From assembly GCA_015231815.1 (NCBI GenBank), contig JADGAW010000111.1, forward strand, positions 1 through 7,213: DNA of 7,213 nt, given 5' to 3'. Shown here in pieces: positions 1-5,255 of the stretch. Each line of letters starts with the position of its first letter. The first letter of the stretch is position 1. Made by a program: the position numbers and the translations under genes. The notes below the pieces were generated by a model, which did not search any database, was not told the origin of the DNA, and was given only the letters and a program-made list of their open reading frames with translations. This DNA comes from Nitrospinota bacterium. Lineage in GTDB: Bacteria > Nitrospinota_A > JADGAW01.

Positions 1-184
1 TACTTTTTTTTCGCATCTTCAGGTGTCGGGCAACCCTTTGGGAAAGGTTTTTCTTTGCACTGCCAATATAATAATAATATCCGTAAGAAAAGGTCAATGT
101 TCCCAGTTTGCCAACCGTAATGTCCTGAGATTCAGCAAGATAAATCTCTATAACGTAAATACCGGAGTTTTCCTTCTTATCCAT
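1..184 (-). CDS. GIY-YIG / DUF123-family protein, 5' part only (runs off the left edge)
   Basis: Sixty-one codons are readable from the ATG at 184 leftwards, with no stop before the edge. The protein begins MDKKENSGIYVIEIY. It carries GIY at residues 8-10 and YIG at 39-41 (within YYYYIGSA), and then Arg50 and His54 in RVARHL. GIY, a VGKLG segment, YIGSA and an RxxRHL stretch in this order are the pattern of DUF123 (a GIY-YIG-like domain, Pfam PF01986). That domain occurs alone as a protein of roughly 100-150 aa or fused to endonuclease III in some archaea and bacteria. Nuclease activity is suggested by the fold family, but the substrate of stand-alone members is not well defined. The C-terminal half, including any catalytic Glu, lies outside the window. 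The gene is divergent from the MMPL exporter. No Shine-Dalgarno sequence is visible before the ATG. A TATACT -10-like box lies 29 nt upstream on this strand. I am fairly sure of the family and less sure of the function. Confidence 0.8.
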   Translation of the reverse strand, partial: MDKKENSGIYVIEIYLAESQDITVGKLGTLTFSYGYYYYIGSAKKNLSQRVARHLKMRKKS

Positions 185-212
185 ACTGTTTTATTTGTTT
201 GAAGACGTAAAT

Positions 213-218
213 AGTATA
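213..218 (-). promoter_or_regulatory. Candidate -10 element for the DUF123 gene
   Basis: On the minus strand this reads TATACT, five of six matches to TATAAT, 29 nt upstream of the ATG at 184. No good -35 hexamer is found 16-18 bp further upstream. It sits inside the left arm of the inverted repeat. This is an inference from position and similarity only. Confidence 0.3.
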
Positions 219-243
219 AAATTTAACACCCAATTATTATTTT

Positions 244-249
244 GATACT
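244..249 (+). promoter_or_regulatory. Candidate -10 element for the MMPL gene
   Basis: GATACT lies 27 nt upstream of the TTG start at 276, mirroring the element used by the divergent gene. No convincing -35 is present (best is TTTAAC at 222-227, 16-bp spacing). If transcription starts about 7 nt downstream, the leader would be about 20 nt, which fits a start codon at 276. Weak on its own. Confidence 0.25.
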
Positions 250-275
250 ATTTTTATTAAATTAACCGTTAAATC

Positions 276-2780
276 TTGATTACAGAACGTGTAGCTCAAC
301 TTTATAAAAGAACAATACTGCACCATCCCTTCACGGTTATTGTCCTTCTTAGCCTTCTTTTTTCCTTTTTCATTTACCACGCAAAAAACTTTGAACTGGA
401 TGCCTCAACCGATTCGTTATTGCTGGAAAATGATAAAGACCTCGAAAAGTTTCGTCAGGTGGTTAAGCGATACGGAACCATGGAGTTTTTATTGGTCACG
501 TTTACACCTGAAAAAGATCTGTTTTCCGATGAGACCTTAAAGACCCTTAAAAGCCTGAAGAATGATTTACAAAAGGTAAACAATGTTGATTCAGTTATTA
601 CCCTCCTTGATTTACCTCTCCTTACAAGCTCCAACAAAAAGCTTACGGAACTTGCCGATGGTGTACCGACTATTGAAAGCGAGGGAGTTGATAAAGTAAA
701 AGCAAAAAAGGAGCTTACGGAAAGTTTTCTCTACAAGGAGTACATTATTAGTCTTGATGGAGGAACAACCGGAATTCTCATTAACCTGAAGAACGATAAA
801 AAAATACGGGAACTGGCAACAAAAAGAAAGGATTTTTTTGCGTTAAAGCAAAAAGGTCCACTTTCCCCGGAACTGCAAAAGGAGTATGACACGGTTACTA
901 AGCAGTACTACGAAAGAAAGAGACTTCTGGACAAACAAACCCATACCTATATTGGGGAATTTCGTGCGATTCTGGATAAATACCGGGATAAGGGAACACT
1001 GCACCTTGGGGGTATTCCCATGATTACCGACGACATGATTACCTTTATTAAAAATGATTTGGTCATTTTCGGCATCGGGGTTTTTGCTTTTCTTGTTTTA
1101 ACCTTATCGATTATTTTTCGTCAAATTCGTTTTGTTACGCTGCCCCTTGTAAGTTGTATTTTTGCAGGACTTCTGATGGTCGGTATTCTTGGGTTTGTTC
1201 AATGGAAAGTAACGGTTATTTCATCAAATTTTATTTCGTTGATGCTGATTTTAACGATGTCGATGAACGTTCATCTCATTGTTCGCTATCTTCAGCTTAC
1301 CCACGAAATGGAAGAAGCGGATCAGGCAGATATTGTTGCCATGACGGTAAAAAAAATGGTGTGGCCCTGTCTTTACACAGCGTTAACAACCATTATTGCC
1401 TTTGGTTCGTTGATTTTCAGCGATATTAAGCCGGTTATTGATTTTGGCTGGATGATGTCCATAGGACTTGCGGTAACCTTTCTCACCACGTTTTTATTGT
1501 TTCCTGCACTGCTTGTTTCTCTGAAAAAACTTGATGCCCGCTACAAGGAGCCGACAAAATCAATTATTACCGCAAAACTTGCCCAAATTACTGAAACCTA
1601 CGGAAACACGATTCTTGTTTTCTCCGTGCTGCTATTTGTCGTAAGTGGCATTGGCATTTCCAAGCTTAAGGTGGAAAACAGTTTCATCAACTATTTCAGC
1701 AAAAAAACGGAAATATATCAGGGCATGAAGCTTATAGACGATAAGCTGGGGGGAACCACTCCTTTGGATATTACGTTGAGTTTCAACAATAAAAAAGAAG
1801 AAAAAAACAAGACTGTTTCTGAAACAAAAAGCAGTGAAGGAGAGGAGGAAGATTATCTGGAGGATGATTACCTTTCCGGAATTGTGGAAAGCGATCCTGC
1901 CGACACATGGTTTCAACCAAGAAAAATTAACAGAATTAAAGCGGTTCACGACTATCTGGAAAGTATTCCGGCGGTGGGCAAGGTTATTTCTCTTGCTTCT
2001 TCTGTAAGGGTTGCAGAAGAAATTAAAAAGGGGGAACTTGACAGCATTGAACTTGCGATTTTGTACAAAAAAATTCCTCTGGACATCAGAAATCAGGCAA
2101 TTGACCCCTACATCTCAATAAAAAACAATGAAGCAAGGATTTCCCTGAGGATTAAAGATTCTCAGGATGGGTTGCGAAGAAACGAACTGCTCAAAAAAAT
2201 ACAATACGATCTTGCTCACACACTGAATATACCGGAGGATAAATTTAGTATTTCTGGAATTCTTGTTTTATACAACAATATGCTGCAAAGTCTTTTTTCA
2301 TCACAGATTTTATCCATTGGGTTTGTGATGCTGGGAATTTCGATAATGTTTTTAATTCTCTTTCAGTCGGTTACTCTTTCGCTTATTGGTATTATTCCGA
2401 ACATTCTGGCAGCAGGACTGATATTAGGAATTATTGGACTGTTGGGAATTCCCCTCGATATGATGACCATTACCATCGCCTCAATAACGATAGGAATTGC
2501 TGTTGACAACAGTATTCATTATATTTACCGTTTCAGGGAGGAGTTTGCGATTCACAAGGACTACATCAAGACCCTGCATATTTGTCACACCAACATTGGC
2601 AGAGCAGTTTACTATACGTCTATTACGATAATATTTGGATTTTCCATTCTTATATTGTCGAATTTCATCCCAACAATTTACTTTGGTTTTTTCACCGCTC
2701 TGGCGATGTTCACAGCACTTCTTGCGGTTCTTACCCTTTTACCCAAGCTCATTCTGATGGTAAAACCTTTTGGTAAGTAA
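276..2780 (+). CDS. MMPL/RND-family inner-membrane transporter (exporter)
   Basis: An 834-aa RND-superfamily transporter of the MMPL type, expected to export a lipid or other hydrophobic/amphipathic compound using the proton gradient. The substrate cannot be told from sequence. About 12 membrane helices show the usual duplication: TM1 at 20-36, a periplasmic loop to about 258, TM2-TM6 at about 262-414, TM7 at about 444-461, a second loop to about 674, and TM8-TM12 at about 676-825. Helices 2-6 form the sterol-sensing-like core. The second-half TM10 motif GIAVDNSIHYIYRFREE (740-756) has Asp744, the expected proton-relay residue. The matching first-half stretch LTMSMNVHLIVRY (326-338) has Ser329 instead. 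Residues 505-545 form a Lys/Glu/Asp-rich insert in loop 2. The start is TTG at 276: a stop (TAA) sits at 270-272, there is no ATG before TM1, and the first in-frame ATG would delete TM1. No Shine-Dalgarno is visible. The next gene begins 67 bp downstream. Family is sure, start fairly sure, substrate unknown. Confidence 0.93.
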   Translation: MITERVAQLYKRTILHHPFTVIVLLSLLFSFFIYHAKNFELDASTDSLLLENDKDLEKFRQVVKRYGTMEFLLVTFTPEKDLFSDETLKTLKSLKNDLQKVNNVDSVITLLDLPLLTSSNKKLTELADGVPTIESEGVDKVKAKKELTESFLYKEYIISLDGGTTGILINLKNDKKIRELATKRKDFFALKQKGPLSPELQKEYDTVTKQYYERKRLLDKQTHTYIGEFRAILDKYRDKGTLHLGGIPMITDDMITFIKNDLVIFGIGVFAFLVLTLSIIFRQIRFVTLPLVSCIFAGLLMVGILGFVQWKVTVISSNFISLMLILTMSMNVHLIVRYLQLTHEMEEADQADIVAMTVKKMVWPCLYTALTTIIAFGSLIFSDIKPVIDFGWMMSIGLAVTFLTTFLLFPALLVSLKKLDARYKEPTKSIITAKLAQITETYGNTILVFSVLLFVVSGIGISKLKVENSFINYFSKKTEIYQGMKLIDDKLGGTTPLDITLSFNNKKEEKNKTVSETKSSEGEEEDYLEDDYLSGIVESDPADTWFQPRKINRIKAVHDYLESIPAVGKVISLASSVRVAEEIKKGELDSIELAILYKKIPLDIRNQAIDPYISIKNNEARISLRIKDSQDGLRRNELLKKIQYDLAHTLNIPEDKFSISGILVLYNNMLQSLFSSQILSIGFVMLGISIMFLILFQSVTLSLIGIIPNILAAGLILGIIGLLGIPLDMMTITIASITIGIAVDNSIHYIYRFREEFAIHKDYIKTLHICHTNIGRAVYYTSITIIFGFSILILSNFIPTIYFGFFTALAMFTALLAVLTLLPKLILMVKPFGK

Positions 2781-2797
2781 TTAACTGATGGAACATT

Positions 2798-2826
2798 TTG
2801 GGTATTCAAAGAGTTTTATGTATAAC
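2798..2826 (+). promoter_or_regulatory. Candidate sigma-70-type promoter before the sensor kinase gene
   Basis: TTGGGT (2798-2803) and TATAAC (2821-2826) are separated by 17 bp. The -10 matches five of six consensus bases and the -35 only three. It ends 21 nt before the ATG at 2848. If real, the kinase can be transcribed independently of the exporter. No hairpin-plus-T terminator is visible in this 67-bp gap, so read-through from the exporter gene is also possible. Confidence 0.3.
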
Positions 2827-2847
2827 TGACCTCATGTAAATACGTCT

Positions 2848-4911
2848 ATGCGATTTATTTCCCTCTTTTTTACAGTTCTTTTTTTATATTCTTCTGCTTG
2901 GGCTGAGACGTTAACAATTCCAACATCTAATCAATCAATTAACCTTGCCCCCTATTCAAAGATTTATCGGGATGCTTCGGAAAAAATGACCATAGTGGAC
3001 ATATCTTCCCTTGAAGAAAAAGAATTTACTGAACTGAACGATTCCATTAAAGTTGGATACACAGCCGATGCAGTTTGGCTAAAAATAGTACTGAAGAACA
3101 GTCAAGAAACTGCATTAAGAAGTTACTTTGACTTGCCAACTCCATGGCTGGATAATGTTGAAACATACCTTATTACTTCGTCGGGAATTCAGTATGAACT
3201 AACAGGCATGAGCATATCCTATGACGCTCGTCCGGTAAATTCTCCCTATATCATTCTCCCTATTACCCTTCCGCCTAAAGAAGAAGTAACTCTTTTTGTT
3301 CGAATTACGAGTCATGGTGCCATAGTGGGAGTTCCTTATTTACGTGAACACAAGGAAAGCCTGAATCAAATTGGATACATGAATATTTTCAATGGAATTA
3401 TGATTGGAACTTTGTTACTTATGGCTTTATACAACTTATTTATTTATTTTTCTCTGAGAGATGCAAACTACCTAAAGTATGTTCTTTATTTATTTCTGGT
3501 GTTTGTTTTCTGTGGTGATTGGTACGGATTCAACCTTCAATTCCTATATAAGGAAAATCCGGATTTTGCTAACATCATGGTTGCAGCTACACCATCTGGG
3601 GCAATGCTTACTGGTTTTATCTTCTCACAAGGATTCTTAAGAACAGACGAGTTTTTCCCCCGAATAGATATTGCCCTCAAAGTCGGCATAATTTTAAGTT
3701 TAATTGCTCTCATTACCTCATTTCTTCCAATCCCTTTAGTGATAACAACAAACTTTGCCAGCTTAATAGCATTTTATTATTCCATTATTATTCTCGTTGC
3801 AGCAGTTCTTTCCTGGAGGGACAAAATTCCTGCTGCCGGATATTTTCTCGTTGCGTGGTCATTTTCTCTTTTTGGAAGTTTTTCAGCAGCGGCAATTACT
3901 ATTGGATTAGTAGATAATACCTACCTGTCGCATCTGTTCTTTGGTATTGGTACAGTCCTTGAAATGGTATTACTTTCCTTTGCCCTTGCAAATCGAATCA
4001 ACGAACTACAGCTCCAGAAACAGAAGGTTGAGTCTGATTTAAAGGAAGCTTTACTGGGACAAAACATCAAGCTGGAAGCAATGGTTAATAAACGTACGGA
4101 AGAATTACAGAGCGCAAAGGAAGAACTTGAGAAAACTCTGGAAGAACTTCGGCTAAGCCAAAAACATCTCGTAGAATCGGAGAAAATGGCATCGTTAGGC
4201 TCTTTGGTTGCTGGAGTTGCACATGAGATCAATACCCCGATAGGAATTGGAGTGACAGGAGCATCCCTTCTCAATGAGGAAACCGTAAAAATCTGGAATG
4301 ATGAAAAGCAGGGACTCTTAAAAAAATCTTCTTTTGAGCGGTACGTTGAGAAAACCTTGCAACTGAGCAATATGATCTTAAAAAACCTCAAAAGAACCGC
4401 AACACTCATTAACACATTTAAACAGGTATCTACCGATCAACAAAGTTTTCATAAGAGAAGATTTAAAATTGTCCAATATATTAATGAGGTTATTCTGACC
4501 CTTTCTTCTGAAATAAATAAAAGGAGCGTTTCTGTTACCGTGAACTCTCGTGAAGATTTTTTAGTTGATAGTTACCCCGGAGCTTTTGCCCAGATAATCA
4601 CAAACCTTTTAACCAACTCACTTATTCATGGATTTGACAAAAACGACAAGGGAAATATAACTATTGACATTTCAAAAAACAATGAGGCGTTGATTCTCGT
4701 CTTTGCCGACGATGGGAAAGGAATTGCTTCGGAAGATAGAGCAAAGATATTTGAGCCGTTTTTTACCACAAAGCGAAATCAGGGTGGTACCGGACTTGGT
4801 TTGCATATTGTTTACAATCTTGTTGTTCAAAAACTTGCCGGAACAATTACCTGCGAAAGTGAAATAGGAAAGGGTGCAACATTTTTTATAAAAGTTAATT
4901 TGCCAAGATAG
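2848..4911 (+). CDS. 7TMR-DISM sensor histidine kinase, membrane-bound
   Basis: A 687-aa sensor kinase that would autophosphorylate on His in response to a periplasmic or membrane signal. Domains in order: signal peptide 1-19 (cleavage after AWA); a periplasmic 7TMR-DISMED2-like beta domain at about 30-165 (VWLKIVLKN, then LPTPWLDNVETYL); seven membrane helices at about 180-382 (7TMR-DISM_7TM); a cytoplasmic coiled coil at about 383-445; then the kinase core. The H-box GSLVAGVAHEINTPIG gives phosphoacceptor His459. The N-box ITNLLTNSLIHGF has Asn586 and Asn590. G1 is DDGKGI (621-626), the F-box is FEPFFTTK (635-642) and G2 is GGTGLGL (646-652), so all ATP-binding motifs are intact. A long helical stretch of about 60 residues follows the H-box, as in other DISM-linked kinases. 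No receiver domain is fused and no response regulator gene is in the window, so the partner is unknown. ATG 2848 is the only reasonable start because a TGA lies in frame at 2827. No Shine-Dalgarno is visible. Confidence 0.95.
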   Translation: MRFISLFFTVLFLYSSAWAETLTIPTSNQSINLAPYSKIYRDASEKMTIVDISSLEEKEFTELNDSIKVGYTADAVWLKIVLKNSQETALRSYFDLPTPWLDNVETYLITSSGIQYELTGMSISYDARPVNSPYIILPITLPPKEEVTLFVRITSHGAIVGVPYLREHKESLNQIGYMNIFNGIMIGTLLLMALYNLFIYFSLRDANYLKYVLYLFLVFVFCGDWYGFNLQFLYKENPDFANIMVAATPSGAMLTGFIFSQGFLRTDEFFPRIDIALKVGIILSLIALITSFLPIPLVITTNFASLIAFYYSIIILVAAVLSWRDKIPAAGYFLVAWSFSLFGSFSAAAITIGLVDNTYLSHLFFGIGTVLEMVLLSFALANRINELQLQKQKVESDLKEALLGQNIKLEAMVNKRTEELQSAKEELEKTLEELRLSQKHLVESEKMASLGSLVAGVAHEINTPIGIGVTGASLLNEETVKIWNDEKQGLLKKSSFERYVEKTLQLSNMILKNLKRTATLINTFKQVSTDQQSFHKRRFKIVQYINEVILTLSSEINKRSVSVTVNSREDFLVDSYPGAFAQIITNLLTNSLIHGFDKNDKGNITIDISKNNEALILVFADDGKGIASEDRAKIFEPFFTTKRNQGGTGLGLHIVYNLVVQKLAGTITCESEIGKGATFFIKVNLPR

Positions 4912-5010
4912 TAAACTAACTCTGAGATTATGGATACCATTAAAAAGCATCTTCTCACCGATTGAAAACCACCTCATTTTGGTACCTCAAGAAGTCTAAC
5001 AACGGAGAAT

Positions 5011-5112
5011 TTGACTATAACAATAAATGTACTGACGGAAGAACTGTGTCTGAAAACGATCGAAAACCGGAAGAAATTCAACATTAATAAAAATAATGAA
5101 AAAAATATATAA
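5011..5112 (+). CDS. Possible 33-aa micro-ORF (TTG start), unrecognised
   Basis: It opens TTG ACT ATA and ends TAA. The product is rich in Asn, Lys, Glu and Ile (LTEELCLKTIENRKKFNI in the middle) and has no membrane segment. GGAG at 5004-5007 lies only 3 nt before the TTG, a poor Shine-Dalgarno spacing. Its stop TAA (5110-5112) shares its last A with an ATG at 5112. I do not recognise the product. In AT-rich DNA an open stretch this short can arise by chance, and the promoter candidate at 5084-5113 overlaps its 3' end. Confidence 0.12.
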   Translation: MTITINVLTEELCLKTIENRKKFNINKNNEKNI

Positions 5113-5113
5113 T
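5084..5113 (+). promoter_or_regulatory. Candidate promoter for the diguanylate cyclase gene
   Basis: A perfect TATAAT at 5108-5113 follows TTAATA (5084-5089, four of six matches to TTGACA) at 18-bp spacing. Transcription would start near 5120, giving a leader of about 135 nt to the ATG at 5256 (or about 88 nt to the alternative ATG at 5208). The leader would include the near-palindrome and the 29-aa micro-ORF. The surrounding DNA is so AT-rich that a chance match is possible. Confidence 0.4.
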
Positions 5114-5137
5114 GCCTGAAAAAAATGAAAACAACAC

Positions 5138-5152
5138 ACCGATTAATCCGGT
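5138..5152. repeat. Near-perfect palindrome, possible operator
   Basis: ACCGATTAATCCGGT consists of the perfect palindrome GATTAATC (5141-5148) flanked by ACC and GGT, with one extra C at 5149. It lies about 25 nt downstream of the candidate -10 and before both possible starts of the cyclase gene. This is where a repressor could bind or a small hairpin could form. Function is inferred from position only. Confidence 0.3.
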
Positions 5153-5155
5153 CAT

Positions 5156-5245
5156 ATGAAGCTGTTTATTCTCTCTTTCCTGTTCATTTCTTGCCAAAAA
5201 GAGTCAAATGCTCAAAAACGGCTTTTTTATTTTCCCATTGATTAA
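5156..5245 (+). CDS. Possible 29-aa lipoprotein-like leader ORF upstream of the cyclase
   Basis: ATG at 5156 to TAA at 5243-5245. The product begins MKLFILSFLFISCQKESNA: a Lys, a hydrophobic stretch, then a Cys at residue 13 in a lipobox-like FISC context followed by polar residues. This resembles a very short lipoprotein signal. The ORF ends 10 nt before the ATG at 5256, so translational coupling to the cyclase is conceivable. No Shine-Dalgarno is visible. It overlaps the alternative cyclase start at 5208 in another frame, so the two readings compete. The hydrophobic run may be a chance product of T-rich DNA. Confidence 0.2.
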   Translation: MKLFILSFLFISCQKESNAQKRLFYFPID

Positions 5246-5255
5246 CCCTACCATC

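Larger units (their letters stand above)
209..253. repeat. AT-rich inverted repeat in the divergent promoter region
   Basis: The left arm AAATAGTATAAAA (209-221) is the reverse complement of the right arm TTTTGATACTATTT (240-253), apart from one extra G at 244. The inner 9 bp (209-217 against 245-253) match perfectly. The loop is 18 nt. The dyad lies midway between two divergent start codons (184 on minus, 276 on plus). Each arm, read outward, gives a -10-like hexamer. It may be an operator, or simply a pair of mirrored promoter elements. The stem is almost all A/T, and as a terminator it would lie upstream of both genes, so termination is unlikely. Confidence 0.6.
4912..5255. other. AT-rich intergenic region between kinase and cyclase genes
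   Basis: About 340 bp with no long ORF. I see no stable hairpin followed by a T run, so no intrinsic terminator for the kinase gene. It does hold a TATAAT-containing promoter candidate, a near-palindrome at 5138-5152, and three very short ORFs whose ends touch (5011-5112, 5112-5159, 5156-5245). ACCGATTGAAAACC (4957-4970) recurs in slightly altered form as ACGATCGAAAACC (5056-5068). The length and content suggest that the cyclase gene has its own promoter. Confidence 0.6.

Noticed and set aside
1802..1808. A_AAA_AAC slippery heptamer in the correct frame of the exporter gene
   Set aside because: A -1 shift would reach a TGA at 1820 almost at once, and I see no downstream stimulatory structure. 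A-rich Lys/Asn codons in low-GC DNA explain it.
1843..1866. Strong AGGAGG followed by GGAGG and an out-of-frame ATG at 1864 (47-codon ORF)
   Set aside because: The purine-rich run is explained by the Glu codons of the acidic insert. The spacing to the ATG is poor and the product is unrecognisable.
3921..4415. 164-aa minus-strand ORF inside the kinase gene
   Set aside because: It is antisense to the coiled coil and H-box of a clear kinase. The product is a Ser/Phe-rich sequence with no recognisable domain.
4672..4977. 101-aa minus-strand ORF spanning the kinase 3' end
   Set aside because: Most of it is antisense to the ATPase domain. It has no ribosome-binding site or recognisable motif, so it is a shadow frame.
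4912..4990. Possible terminator after the kinase gene
   Set aside because: I looked for a GC-rich stem followed by T residues. Only the 6-bp palindrome GGTACC and short A/T runs are present.
5011..5040. TTGACT at 5011-5016 as a -35 box
   Set aside because: No -10-like hexamer lies 15-19 bp downstream.
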